Source: Permianibacter fluminis
GTDB taxonomy: Bacteria; Pseudomonadota; Gammaproteobacteria; Enterobacterales; Permianibacteraceae
Assembly (NCBI RefSeq): GCF_013179735.1
Contig: NZ_JABMEG010000003.1
Span: forward strand, 62,001-126,000
Length of the DNA stretch: 64,000 nucleotides
Direction: 5' to 3'
Part shown: positions 55,720-64,000 of the stretch, piece after piece
Position numbering within the stretch: the first letter of the stretch is position 1
Layout: each line of letters starts with the position of its first letter
Translations under genes and position numbers: made by a program
Notes under the pieces: model-generated
What the model was told of the DNA's origin: nothing
What the model saw: only the letters and a program-made list of their open reading frames with translations
Databases searched by the model: none

Positions 55720-56823
55720 TCAGGGCCGAGCGGGCTTTTCATCCGGCTTTGCTAGCTCCGGACTGCGCTCGCTGACCGCTACCGCAAATTCTTTCATTTC
55801 GCTGCCGCGCCAGACCCGCAACTGCACGGTATTGCCCGGCGTGGTGTCGGCAATGCGCCGCAGCAGATCGGTCACGCCGCCGATCAGCTCACCATTGAAA
55901 TGCGTGATCCAGTCGCCGGGCTGCAAGCCGGCGGCAGCGGCGCTGCCATTGGGATCCACGCTGTCGATGCGCACGGCATTGAGGAATTTGTTGTCACTGT
56001 CGTCGCTGCGGATTTCATTGGCCGAGCCACTGCCAACAAAGCCGATCGAGCCGCGCACCACCCGGCCATGTGTCAGGATTTGATCAACGATTTTGATGAC
56101 ATAGTCGCTCGGAATGGCAAAGCCGATGCCCTGCACGCCAAGCTGCGCCGGTAACACTTCCGAGTTGATGCCCACCCATTCGCCACGGGCATTGACCAGT
56201 GCGCCGCCGCTGTTGCCGCGATTGATCGCGGCATCGGTTTGAATCAAGCGGATAAAGCCGCGCTCCAGTCGCTCGGTCGCGCTGACAATACCAATGGTCA
56301 CGGTTTGGCCAAGCAGGAACGGATAACCAATGGCGAGCACGACATCGCCAACGCGCGCCGGCGCTTTCGGATTGGCAATCGCTTGCAGCTTGTCGGCGTT
56401 GACGCGCAGCAGTGCCAGGTCGGTCGCGGGATCAGTGCCGACCACATCGGCGCGCAAGGTGCGGCCATCGCGCAGTTCCACTGCGATGGCTTCCGCCTGT
56501 CGAACAACGTGATAGTTGGTGATGATGAGACCGTCTTCGCGCCAGATAACGCCGGAGCCAAGTCCGACGGAAACACGGCTGTTGCCTTCCTGCGGTTTGC
56601 TGGCGATGGCGGTGCGAATACTGACCACGGATGGCGCTGCCGCGGCGACCGCGTCGGCATAACTGAACGGTGTGCGTGCGGGTATCGCCACCGGTTTGAC
56701 CGGCGCCGCTGCGACAGCGGGTTGTTGCCATTGTCGCCACTGCTGCTGCAACAGCAGCGTCAAGGCGGCGGCCAGTAACCCGGCCAGCATTGCCGCCAGC
56801 AGCATACGCAACCACGCCGCCAT
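55720..56823 (-). CDS. degS: DegS-like membrane-anchored serine endoprotease
   Basis: 367 residues with one N-terminal helix (about 6-25), a trypsin-like domain and a single PDZ domain (about 255-345), the DegS layout. The triad residues sit in TNYHVV (His), TDLALL (Asp) and GNSGGAL (Ser). In E. coli, DegS senses misfolded porin C-termini and starts RseA cleavage, releasing sigma-E. Compared with E. coli the linker after the helix is longer and Pro/Ala-rich. Downstream of degQ on the same strand, 131 bases away. Confidence 0.92.
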   Translation of the reverse strand: MAAWLRMLLAAMLAGLLAAALTLLLQQQWRQWQQPAVAAAPVKPVAIPARTPFSYADAVAAAAPSVVSIRTAIASKPQEGNSRVSVGLGSGVIWREDGLIITNYHVVRQAEAIAVELRDGRTLRADVVGTDPATDLALLRVNADKLQAIANPKAPARVGDVVLAIGYPFLLGQTVTIGIVSATERLERGFIRLIQTDAAINRGNSGGALVNARGEWVGINSEVLPAQLGVQGIGFAIPSDYVIKIVDQILTHGRVVRGSIGFVGSGSANEIRSDDSDNKFLNAVRIDSVDPNGSAAAAGLQPGDWITHFNGELIGGVTDLLRRIADTTPGNTVQLRVWRGSEMKEFAVAVSERSPELAKPDEKPARP

Positions 56824-56954
56824 CTTTGATCCCCGTTATTTTTGGGCCAGGTCATTTTTTCTGGCCAGATGATGCTCCGTGGCCGTGCCAACACTGTAGC
56901 ACGGCCGCCGGGGCCGGCAGCAGTCCCTCGCTGCCACGGCAGGCGCTCGCAGGC

Positions 56955-58304
56955 TTACTTGACGATCACCATATAACTGGCGTCATCACGGACGATGTTC
57001 AGTGGTAACACCCGCTGGCCATCGGCGAGTTTTTTCAGATCATCGAGGTTGTCGACCGCGTAGCGGCCAATGCCGACGATGACATCGCCGGCGCTGATGC
57101 CAAAACTGGCCAGCCGCGCGCGTTTCTGCAGCTCGACAATTTCGACGCCGGCTGGCTCGCCGCGCTGTTGCCGATTACGCAGCACCACGCCTTCCAGCAG
57201 CGGATGGATTTTGCTGCCGTCAGTGCGCGCCGACAATTGACTGGACAGTTTCGCTTGCACCGTCAGCTTGCGGTTGTCGCGCAGCACATCGAGACTGACT
57301 GTGCTGTCGGCAGGCAACAGACCCAGTTGGTTGAACAAGTCGGCGCGGTTACGCACCGGTTTGCCATTGAGCGCGGTGATGATGTCGTAGGTCTTGATGC
57401 CGGCCCGGTCCGCTGGCGTCCGTTCACTGACTTCGGTAACGATGACTCCGGTGGTCTGGGTAATGCCCAGCGCTTCAGCAAGCTCCTTGCTCATGTCGTT
57501 GCCGCTGAAGCCAAGCGCGCCACGGCGAACTTCACCATGCTGCACCAACTGCTGCTCGATGCCGACCGCAAGGTTGATTGGAATCGCAAAGCCGATGCCG
57601 ATATTGCCGCTGCCACCGGGCGAGACAATGGCGGTATTGATGCCGACCAGTTCGCCGCGCAAATTGACCAGCGCGCCACCCGAGTTGCCCGGATTAATCG
57701 CGGCGTCGGTCTGGATGAAGTTTTCGTATTGCTCGATGCCAAGGCCCTGCCGGCCAAGCGCGCTGACGATGCCGCTGGTGACGCTGTGACCGAGGCTGAA
57801 CGGGTTGCCAATCGCCACAACAAAATCGCCGACGCGCAATTTGTCGGAATCGGCCAGCGGCACTGCCGTCAGATTTTTCGGTTCGACTTTCAATACCGCG
57901 ACATCGGTGTCGTCATCGCTACCGATCAGGCTCGCTTTCAGTTCGCGTCCGTCAAACAGGGTGACGGTGATTTCATCGGCATTGGCAATCACGTGATGGT
58001 TGGTCAGCACCAGACCTTTCTGGGCATCGACAATGACGCCGGAGCCGAGGCTGCTGATTTTCCGTGGCGGTCGCTTGTACAGGCGGCCAAAAAACGGATC
58101 GCGCAGCACCGGGCTTTCGATGGTGGCGCTGGTGGCGATATTGACCACGGCCGGACTGACTTTCTCCAGCATTGGCGCCAGGCTGGGCAGCGGCTGGCTG
58201 TCGACGGCCACCGGCAGTCCGGCGGCGCCGACCGGGGAAATGGCAACGCCAGACATGGCTCCCAGGCTGAGCAGACTGAGCAGGAAAGGGCTGAGCCAAC
58301 GCAT
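56955..58304 (-). CDS. degQ: Periplasmic serine endoprotease DegQ/DegP (Do family)
   Basis: 449 residues from ATG 58304 with AGGAG six bases upstream; the signal peptide ends near residue 28 (VGAAG). The protease domain contains TNHHVI, DTDVAVL and GNSGGALV with the complete His-Asp-Ser triad. Two PDZ domains follow (about 250-340 and 355-445). It digests or refolds misfolded envelope proteins as trimers and larger cages. The absence of a long Q-loop insertion in the LA region favours DegQ over DegP, with moderate certainty. Confidence 0.93.
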   Translation of the reverse strand: MRWLSPFLLSLLSLGAMSGVAISPVGAAGLPVAVDSQPLPSLAPMLEKVSPAVVNIATSATIESPVLRDPFFGRLYKRPPRKISSLGSGVIVDAQKGLVLTNHHVIANADEITVTLFDGRELKASLIGSDDDTDVAVLKVEPKNLTAVPLADSDKLRVGDFVVAIGNPFSLGHSVTSGIVSALGRQGLGIEQYENFIQTDAAINPGNSGGALVNLRGELVGINTAIVSPGGSGNIGIGFAIPINLAVGIEQQLVQHGEVRRGALGFSGNDMSKELAEALGITQTTGVIVTEVSERTPADRAGIKTYDIITALNGKPVRNRADLFNQLGLLPADSTVSLDVLRDNRKLTVQAKLSSQLSARTDGSKIHPLLEGVVLRNRQQRGEPAGVEIVELQKRARLASFGISAGDVIVGIGRYAVDNLDDLKKLADGQRVLPLNIVRDDASYMVIVK

Positions 58305-58576
58305 GACAACTCCTGTATGGGCGGCAATCAAGGAAACGAATGGTTCGGCAGAAGAAACCGGGCATGGCACCGGAGACGGCAGGCGCATCGCCGGTTCAAA
58401 TGCCGTGCGAAAGTGGGGCTGGTCGCCGGCAGTTCAAGACCGACAAAGCCGGCAAGGGTTCCGAAAGACAACGGGACGGGCAACAAAAGCGGCGGTGAAT
58501 CGGAGAAACGGAACGACAGGCCGGCGAAAACAAAGACTGGGGAAATGCTGGCTGGGGAAAATACCGGCCCAGAAAC

Positions 58577-58615
58577 GACTCAGCCTGAAATCCGGTCGGG
58601 ATTTCAGGCTGAGTC
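58577..58615. other. Perfect 17-bp hairpin between zapG and degQ
   Basis: Arms GACTCAGCCTGAAATCC and GGATTTCAGGCTGAGTC enclose the loop GGTCG. The minus-strand side continues with GTTTCTGGGCC rather than a T-run, so it is not a standard terminator. It starts 27 bases after zapG. It might block exonucleases, end the zapG RNA with Rho, or be an operator. Confidence 0.7.
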
Positions 58616-58641
58616 TGACAGTTCAACGTTGGCGCCAGTGC

Positions 58642-59187
58642 TCAGGCGTATGAGTGCTCGTCAAAGCCGGTGCTGCGCCGTGGTGCCGGGTAATCTTTTG
58701 GCGCTTCCAAGATGCTTTGATCCGGTAGCGGACAGGCCGCTGCCGACGCCAGCGACGGGCCACCGCTTCCCGCCCAGCTGCCGGCCAATCGGGCCGACCA
58801 TTCCGGACTGCTGGCCGAACTGTTGGCGGATTCCGCGGTGGCGCTGCGAATTGCGAGCACCGGCGTCGAGGCTTTGCTCGGCAAGGGCTTGCTTGCTTGC
58901 GCGATGGCCGGATTGGGGCCGGTCAGGTTGGCGGCAAATTGCTCGGCGCCGCTGCGCAAGGTGGCCTGCAGATCGCGATAGGCACCCGAGACGCGATCCA
59001 GCTCGCCCTGCATGTCGCCGACAAACCGCGACATTTGCTCCTGATGACGGCTCAACTCCAGTTGCTTGTTTTCCAGCGCACGTTGCAAACGGGCGAGGGC
59101 TCGACCGCCGGGCGAGGTTCGCCGACCGAGCAGAAAACCAACAATCCCCATGACAACCGCAATCACTAACAACCAGCGCAGGTCCAT
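58642..59187 (-). CDS. zapG: Cell division/envelope protein ZapG (YhcB, DUF1043)
   Basis: 181 residues. One N-terminal helix (about 5-21) ends in the family-typical GFLLGRR, followed by a coiled coil (about 30-90: ALARLQRALENKQLELSRHQ in part). The C-terminal half is Ser/Ala/Pro-rich and less conserved. In E. coli, YhcB links division, shape and lipid/LPS balance. It lies upstream of degQ, as in E. coli. The end FDEHSYA is not diagnostic. Confidence 0.9.
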   Translation of the reverse strand: MDLRWLLVIAVVMGIVGFLLGRRTSPGGRALARLQRALENKQLELSRHQEQMSRFVGDMQGELDRVSGAYRDLQATLRSGAEQFAANLTGPNPAIAQASKPLPSKASTPVLAIRSATAESANSSASSPEWSARLAGSWAGSGGPSLASAAACPLPDQSILEAPKDYPAPRRSTGFDEHSYA

Positions 59188-59275
59188 GATCCACCTCTTT
59201 TTCGAACGTCAGCGCACTCCGTGCACTTCTGTGATGGAGTATAGAAGGCCTTGCTGAATTTTTCGTGACTGCAAG

Positions 59276-59983
59276 ATGGCAATTTGCCGTGCTGGGCGAG
59301 CGCTTTCTGCTGTGCGAAAATCGCCATCCACCTTGCCAGCCAGTGACCCTGCTTTGACCGCTCCCAGTGAAACACTGCACCTGATCGACGGTCCTTCCGG
59401 ACCAATCGAGCTGCGCCTGCTGCTGCCGGAAGGCGCGCCGCGGCGACTTGCCGTGGTGTGCCATCCGCATCCCTTGCACGGCGGTACGATGGACAACAAA
59501 GTGGTCTATACGCTGAGCCGGTTCATGGCGGCACGTGGCGCGCTGACGGTGCGGTTCAATTTTCGTGGCATCGGCAAAAGTGCCGGCACGTTTGATCACG
59601 GCATTGGCGAGCAAGCGGATCTGGATGCCGTCACCGCCTGGTTACGTCAGCAGCACGAAGGGACCCTGCCGTTATGGCTGGCCGGTTTTTCCTTTGGCTC
59701 CTTTGTCGCGGCCATCAGCGCCAACCGACTGCAGGCCGAGCAACTGGTCAGCATTGCGCCGCCGGTGCAGCGGTTCGATTTTTCCCGGCATGCGCTGCCG
59801 ACCTGTCCGTGGCTCATCGTCATGGGCGATGCCGATGAAGTGGTCGAGCCGCAAGCGGTATTTGACTGGGCGGCCGGTTTGCCCGGCTCTGCCCGACTGG
59901 TGAAGATGGCCGGCGCCGGCCATTATTTCCACGGTCGCCTGATCGAGCTGCGTGAGCAATTGGAGCAGGCGTTGCCAACGTGA
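59276..59983 (+). CDS. Alpha/beta hydrolase, COG2945 type
   Basis: 235 residues from ATG 59276; a TTG at 59354 is an alternative start and would place the first conserved strand at the N-terminus. Motifs: VVCHPHPLHGGTMDNKVV (family-typical oxyanion region), NFRGIGKSAG, the nucleophile elbow GFSFGS with serine, DADEVVEP (acid) and GAGHYFHG (histidine). The triad is complete. Substrate unknown; members are often found near cell-envelope genes. It precedes zapE in the same direction. Confidence 0.85.
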   Translation: MAICRAGRALSAVRKSPSTLPASDPALTAPSETLHLIDGPSGPIELRLLLPEGAPRRLAVVCHPHPLHGGTMDNKVVYTLSRFMAARGALTVRFNFRGIGKSAGTFDHGIGEQADLDAVTAWLRQQHEGTLPLWLAGFSFGSFVAAISANRLQAEQLVSIAPPVQRFDFSRHALPTCPWLIVMGDADEVVEPQAVFDWAAGLPGSARLVKMAGAGHYFHGRLIELREQLEQALPT

Positions 59984-60159
59984 GTGCGGGGCTGTCGCCG
60001 GCCGAGTAGGGCAGGCCGTAGCAATACCGAGGCGGCATCCTTAACTTGGTTGCCCACCATGCCGCTGTTACAACAACCCGATCACGGCTACATGATCACA
60101 GCGACGCGCTCACAACACCACAATCACAATATTCTTATCACAACGGCAAGCAGATCCTG

Positions 60160-61251
60160 ATGGCTCAAAGTCCCCTGTTGCAGCGCTACCGAGATGATGT
60201 CGCCAGCGGCCGTCGTCAGCAGGATGGCGCGCAAGAAAAAGCACTGCAAACCTTGGCCAGTGTGCAAAAGGATCTGCTGCGTCAGCAAAACAGCAGTCCC
60301 GGTTTGTGGCAGCGTCTGTTGGCGCGCAAGCCGGCGCCGGTTCGCGGCCTTTATATGTGGGGTGGCGTTGGCCGCGGCAAAACCTATTTGATGGATCTGT
60401 TTTTCGAAACGCTGCCGTTCGAACACAAGCAGCGGCTGCATTTCCACCGCTTCATGCACTGGCTGCATGGCGAGCTCAAACGCCGCAAAGGCGAGGCCAA
60501 TCCGTTGGCGGCAATTGGTGCCGAGTTGGCGGGTAAAACCCGGGTGCTCTGTTTTGACGAGTTTTTTGTCACCGACATCGGCGATGCGATGCTGTTGGCC
60601 GGCCTGCTGGAAAGCGTGTTCAGTCAGGGCCTGACGCTGGTGGCAACGTCGAACATTCCGCCGCAGGATCTGTACCGCAACGGCCTGGCCCGCGACAATT
60701 TTCTGCCAGCCATCGCGCTCATTGAGCAACATTGCCAAGTCATGAATGTTGATGGCGGCACCGATTACCGCCTGCGCGATCTGCAGCAGCACGGGGTGTA
60801 CCTGTGCCCGGACGACAGCGCCGCCGAAGCAGTATTGCAGCAGCGCTTCCAAAGCCTGTGCGGGCACGAATATCGGACCGAGCCGCTGGTCATCAATGAC
60901 CGCGCGATTCACGCCCGGCGCTGGGGTGAGGGCGTGGCTTGGTTTGATTTTGCGGCGCTGTGCGAAAGCGCCCGGGCGCAAGCGGATTACATCGAACTGG
61001 CCCGCTTGTTCCATACCGTGCTGGTCTCGCAGGTGCCGGCGCTGGCGGCCGGCAAGGATGATGCGGCCCGCCGATTCATTTCGCTGGTCGACGAGTTCTA
61101 TGAGCGCCGGGTCAAGCTGACCTTGGCGGCGGCGGTACCGCTGGAGCGCATTTACGGCGGCGACCTGCTGGCCTTCCCGTTTGAGCGGACCCGGTCGCGG
61201 CTGCAGGAAATGCAGACGGCGGCCTACCTGTCGGCGGCCCATTTGCCCTGA
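60160..61251 (+). CDS. zapE: Cell division ATPase ZapE
   Basis: 363 residues from ATG 60160; open codons upstream are not conserved. AFG1-like AAA ATPase: Walker A GGVGRGKTYLMDLFF, Walker B VLCFDEFFVTDIGDAM, sensor ATSNIPPQDLY. In E. coli it joins the Z-ring during constriction, notably under low oxygen or heat. The C-terminal FISLVDEFYERRVKL is typical. E. coli zapE adjoins rplM; here a TPR protein follows instead. Confidence 0.95.
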   Translation: MAQSPLLQRYRDDVASGRRQQDGAQEKALQTLASVQKDLLRQQNSSPGLWQRLLARKPAPVRGLYMWGGVGRGKTYLMDLFFETLPFEHKQRLHFHRFMHWLHGELKRRKGEANPLAAIGAELAGKTRVLCFDEFFVTDIGDAMLLAGLLESVFSQGLTLVATSNIPPQDLYRNGLARDNFLPAIALIEQHCQVMNVDGGTDYRLRDLQQHGVYLCPDDSAAEAVLQQRFQSLCGHEYRTEPLVINDRAIHARRWGEGVAWFDFAALCESARAQADYIELARLFHTVLVSQVPALAAGKDDAARRFISLVDEFYERRVKLTLAAAVPLERIYGGDLLAFPFERTRSRLQEMQTAAYLSAAHLP

Positions 61252-61363
61252 ACCAGCAAATTTCACCTCGAAATCGGCTGTCCGATTCGCTGGACCGGAA
61301 CGCCCTTGCTAGAATCTTGGTGCCACTCACCACCACCGGCCTCGACCGGAGAGCTCGTCTGTC

Positions 61364-62350
61364 ATGAAAAGCCTTGTACGCCTGATGTTCGCGATAGCCT
61401 GGTTACTGACCGGGACTGTGGCGATTGCCGCGGAAGAGGACTACCAGCGCGCGCTGAAACTGGTTCAGCAAGGCCAGATCCGGGCCGCCCAGCAGCCGCT
61501 CGAGGCCTATGTAAAAGAGGCGCCGCAGGATGTCCGGGGCCGCTTTCTGCAGGGCGTGCTGCTGATCCAGCTCGGCAAACTGACCGAGGCGACCCGGCTG
61601 TATCAGGATTTGATCGAAGAATTCCCGCAATACCCGGAGCCGTTCAACAACCTGGCCGTGCTGTACGGCATGCAGGGCCAATACGACAAGGCCCGGGCCG
61701 TGCTGGAAATGGCCCTGCACACCCACCCGAGCTATGCGGTGGCCTATGAAAACCTCGGCGATGTCTATTCCCGGATGGCGTCGCAGGCCTATGAAAAAGC
61801 CCTGCAGATGGACAACAAGAAGCCGGCCGGGCAGCCAAACCTGAAACTGCTGAACGAGCTGCGTGGCGCGCCGGAACCGGTACGAGTGGCCGTCAGCAAG
61901 CCGGCAGACGTCAGCAAACCGGCTGACAAAGCGACGGAAAGCCAGAAACCAGCCGATGCCGGCAAGTCAGCCGAACCGGTCGCCGACAGCAGCAAGCCGT
62001 TGCAACCAGACGTTGAGGCCGCGCTGAAAGCGGTCAGCGACTGGGCTGCCGCCTGGTCGCGCAACGATGTCGAAGCCTATCTGGCCGCCTATGCACCGGA
62101 TTTCCAGCCAGCAGACGGTTCCAGCCGTGAGCAATGGGCCGAGCAGCGCAGTCAGCGCATCGCCAAGCCACGCCGAATCGCGGTGTCGGTGCTGCAACCG
62201 AGTGTCCGGCCGCTCGACGACGGCCGCATGCAAGTGAGCTTCCGGCAGCAATATCGCTCCGGCAAGCTGGAAGAAGTGGGCAACAAGACCCTGATACTGG
62301 TAAAAAGCGCAGACCGTTGGCTGATACAACAAGAACGAACAGGTAACTGA
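61364..62350 (+). CDS. Exported TPR protein with NTF2-like C-terminal domain
   Basis: 328 residues. Signal peptide about 1-22 (AIA-AEED). Four TPR-like helix pairs (about 25-150) include GRFLQGVLLIQLGKLTEA and PFNNLAVLYGMQGQYDKA. A Lys/Pro/Ala/Asp linker (about 170-210, KPADVSKPADK) leads to a roughly 105-residue C-terminal domain (VSDWAAAWSRNDVEAYLAAY in part to LVKSADRWLIQQE) with an NTF2/SnoaL-like look. The next gene ends in a related domain. The stop overlaps the next start (TGATG), so they likely act together at the cell wall. Confidence 0.8.
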   Translation: MKSLVRLMFAIAWLLTGTVAIAAEEDYQRALKLVQQGQIRAAQQPLEAYVKEAPQDVRGRFLQGVLLIQLGKLTEATRLYQDLIEEFPQYPEPFNNLAVLYGMQGQYDKARAVLEMALHTHPSYAVAYENLGDVYSRMASQAYEKALQMDNKKPAGQPNLKLLNELRGAPEPVRVAVSKPADVSKPADKATESQKPADAGKSAEPVADSSKPLQPDVEAALKAVSDWAAAWSRNDVEAYLAAYAPDFQPADGSSREQWAEQRSQRIAKPRRIAVSVLQPSVRPLDDGRMQVSFRQQYRSGKLEEVGNKTLILVKSADRWLIQQERTGN

Positions 62351-63561
62351 TGCGTTGTAAATCTGGTTCTGGGCTACCCGTGCTGCTAGCCGGCGTGCTG
62401 CTGTCTGCGCCGTTTTTCCCGTCGTTGACGCAAGCGCTCGAGCGTATTGATCAACCCACCCCGCCAACCCCGTCGGTTGAGACCCTGTTGCTGGAGCCGC
62501 TGCGCAAATTGCAGGCTGGTGGCGATCTCAGCACGGCCATTGCCGATGTTGATCGGGTCATTGCCCGCTACCCCAATTTCCGTCTGGCACATCTCATCAA
62601 GGGCGATTTGTTGCTGGCACATCGGCAGCCGCTGGATGCCATCGGTAGCGGCGCCCCAGCTGCGGCGCCGCTGCAGGATCTGCGTGAAGAGGCCATGGCC
62701 CGGCTGATTCGGCAAGCCACCGAGCGGCCGCAGGATCAGGTGCCGAAATATCTGCTGCAACTGACACCGGAACAGCGTCACGCGCTGGTTATCGATATCG
62801 ATCACGCCACTCTGTATGTGTTTGAAAATCGCGACGGCGTGCCGGTGTATGTCAATGACTACTATGTCAGTCACGGCAAGAACGGTGCTGACAAAGTGAA
62901 GGAAGGTGACAAGCGTACGCCGCTTGGCGTCTATCAAATCACCCGGGAATTATCGAAACAAAAATTGCCGGATTTTTACGGCGCCGGCGCGTTTCCGCTG
63001 AGTTATCCCAACGAATGGGACAAGCGGGAAAAACGCCAGGGGCACGGCATCTGGCTGCATGGCACGCCGAGCAATACCTACAGCCGGCCGCCGCGCGCCA
63101 GTGATGGCTGCGTGGTGCTGGCCAATCCGGATTTCGAGGCGCTGGCAAAATATGTCGATATCGGCAGCACGCCGGTCATCATTGCCCCGCATATCGAATG
63201 GACCGACAGCACCGGCCGCGAGCAACTGCGCAGCGAATTGCTGAGTAGCGTCGAAGACTGGCGCGCTGACTGGCAGAGCCGCGATATCGATCGCTACCTG
63301 AGTCATTACGGCAGCGAGTTCTCTGACGGCAAGCAAAACCTGGCCAACTGGGCCGGGCGCAAACGTCAGGTCAACGACAGCAAGACCTGGGTCGAGGTGG
63401 GTTTGCGCGATGTCAGCGTCTTTCTGCAGCCGGGTCGGGACGATTTGGCCGTGGTCAATTTCGAGCAGGATTACCGCAGCAACAATCTCAGCAACACGAT
63501 GCGCAAACAGCAGTACTGGCAGCGCGAGAACGGTGCCTGGCGGATCGTGTTCGAGGGCTGA
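62350..63561 (+). CDS. L,D-transpeptidase (YkuD) with NTF2-like C-terminal domain
   Basis: 403 residues. Signal peptide about 1-30; a TPR-like stretch (about 45-85); the YkuD domain (about 145-280) with the catalytic signature HGTPSNTY followed by RASDGCVVLANPD, whose cysteine is the nucleophile. YkuD enzymes make 3-3 crosslinks or attach proteins to peptidoglycan and resist most beta-lactams. The C-terminal about 105 residues (VEDWRADWQSRDIDRYLSHY in part) match in layout the end of the preceding protein. The HG and SDGC motifs show it should be active. Confidence 0.9.
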   Translation: MRCKSGSGLPVLLAGVLLSAPFFPSLTQALERIDQPTPPTPSVETLLLEPLRKLQAGGDLSTAIADVDRVIARYPNFRLAHLIKGDLLLAHRQPLDAIGSGAPAAAPLQDLREEAMARLIRQATERPQDQVPKYLLQLTPEQRHALVIDIDHATLYVFENRDGVPVYVNDYYVSHGKNGADKVKEGDKRTPLGVYQITRELSKQKLPDFYGAGAFPLSYPNEWDKREKRQGHGIWLHGTPSNTYSRPPRASDGCVVLANPDFEALAKYVDIGSTPVIIAPHIEWTDSTGREQLRSELLSSVEDWRADWQSRDIDRYLSHYGSEFSDGKQNLANWAGRKRQVNDSKTWVEVGLRDVSVFLQPGRDDLAVVNFEQDYRSNNLSNTMRKQQYWQRENGAWRIVFEG

Positions 63562-63600
63562 TGCCCGGCCGCGCTCAAGCCCGGGGCGATATCGGCAGCA

Positions 63601-63632
63601 AAACAAACGGCGCCCGCAGGCGCCGTTTGTTT
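63601..63632. terminator. Terminator between the L,D-transpeptidase and HU-like genes
   Basis: AAACAAACGGCGCC, loop CGCA, GGCGCCGTTTGTTT. A perfect 14-bp stem between convergent genes. Its T-run is interrupted by G, so strength is uncertain. Confidence 0.75.
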
Positions 63633-63649
63633 CAGGAACGGGTTGCCGA

Positions 63650-64000
63650 TTAGGCGACCATTTCCTTCATCTTCTTCAACGGACGAATTTTCAGCACGGT
63701 CTTGGCCGGCTTGGCCTTGAACATGACTTCTTCGCCGGTGAACGGGTTGATGCCTTTGCGGGCCTTGGTGGCCGGCTTTTGCACGCAGGTGACTTTGAAC
63801 AGGCCCGGCATGACGAACTCGCCAGCGCCTTTCTTGTCGATGTGGCGGTCGATCAGGTCAGCCAGGCCGTCCAGCACGGCGCTGACTTGCTTGCGGTTCA
63901 GCTCGGTCGACTCGGCCAGCGAGGTGACGATCTGACTCTTGCCGTACTTGTCGGCGATAGGGCCTTTGCTGGCCAGAGCCGGCTTGGCAGCGGCTTTCTT
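63650..64000 (-). CDS. HU/IHF-family DNA-binding protein, N-terminus outside window
   Basis: 116 residues are visible; the frame runs off the right edge at 64000. The HU fold is clear: dimer helices (SQIVTSLAESTELNRKQVSAV in part, LDGLADLIDRHI), the beta arm with FTGEEVMFKAKPAKTV and the KARKGINPFTG tip with the intercalating-type proline. The start of the visible part (KKAAAKPALASKG) is an Ala/Lys/Pro stretch before the normal HU start, so an H1-like tail extends beyond the edge. It differs from plain HupA/HupB, and may belong to the tailed HU group seen in some proteobacteria. Confidence 0.88.
   Translation of the reverse strand, partial: KKAAAKPALASKGPIADKYGKSQIVTSLAESTELNRKQVSAVLDGLADLIDRHIDKKGAGEFVMPGLFKVTCVQKPATKARKGINPFTGEEVMFKAKPAKTVLKIRPLKKMKEMVA

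Noticed and set aside
57168-59153. Plus-strand open frame of 661 codons
   Set aside because: It runs antisense to degQ and zapG, both well supported by motifs; composition and lack of family features mark it as a shadow.

Overview
The window is a GC-rich, densely coded chromosomal segment (by eye about 60% G+C) from a Gram-negative bacterium, almost certainly a gammaproteobacterium. The markers are the hrcA-grpE-dnaK-dnaJ-dapB block, pcnB-folK-panB-panC, dksA-gluQ, mreBCD-maf-rng-yhdP-tldD, kdsD-kdsC-lptC-lptA-lptB-rpoN-hpf-rapZ, mlaFEDCB-ibaG-murA and zapG-degQ-degS-zapE. Genus cannot be fixed from the sequence. I see no tRNA, rRNA, CRISPR array, transposase, integrase or phage gene.

Layout. 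1-8984: tail of an RND efflux pump, a TonB-dependent receptor, then the heat-shock cluster with sigma-32-like promoters before grpE and dnaK; a repeat-filled spacer and a small orphan gene separate hrcA from grpE. 9000-13153: an orphan Sel1-like exported protein, dapB, and the most interesting part of the window: two GGA-rich small RNAs on the plus strand that look like CsrA/RsmA sponge RNAs (RsmY/RsmZ/CsrB type). Each is preceded by a GacA/UvrY-type palindrome and an IHF-like site, and they flank a polyamine-type periplasmic binding protein gene. 13198-20798 (minus strand): dksA, an orphan, gluQ, pcnB, folK, a deoxynucleoside kinase, panB, an orphan and panC in one long co-directional run. 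21008-23473: Rieske protein, ribA, M17 aminopeptidase. 23584-35270: cell-shape operon mreBCD, maf, rng, yhdP, nitrilase-like protein and tldD. 35354-41578: darP/yjgA, a second TonB receptor, pmbA, a CPA2-type antiporter and an orphan. 41656-50620 (minus strand): mgtE, an EIIA-Man-like protein, rapZ, hpf, rpoN and the Lpt/Kdo genes. 50870-55606: the Mla phospholipid transport operon, ibaG and murA. 55720-64000: degS-like, degQ, zapG, a hydrolase, zapE, a TPR protein paired with an L,D-transpeptidase, and a partial HU-like gene.

How the genes fit together. Much of the window is envelope biogenesis: LPS export (lpt, kds), outer-membrane lipid asymmetry (mla, yhdP), peptidoglycan (murA, mreBCD, YkuD enzyme), envelope stress proteases (degQ/degS) and division accessory factors (zapE, zapG). 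The rest is global regulation: stringent response (dksA), sigma-54, RapZ/EIIA signalling, heat shock, and the putative Csr/Rsm sponge RNAs, which would link a GacS/GacA (BarA/UvrY) system to CsrA.

Oddities to note: mreC has no AUG/GUG/UUG at the position its homologues require and seems to start at AUA; DksA carries a histone-H1-like tail of about 215 residues; three families of structured intergenic repeats show compensatory base changes; and five AT-richer orphan genes sit at junctions of otherwise conserved gene blocks.
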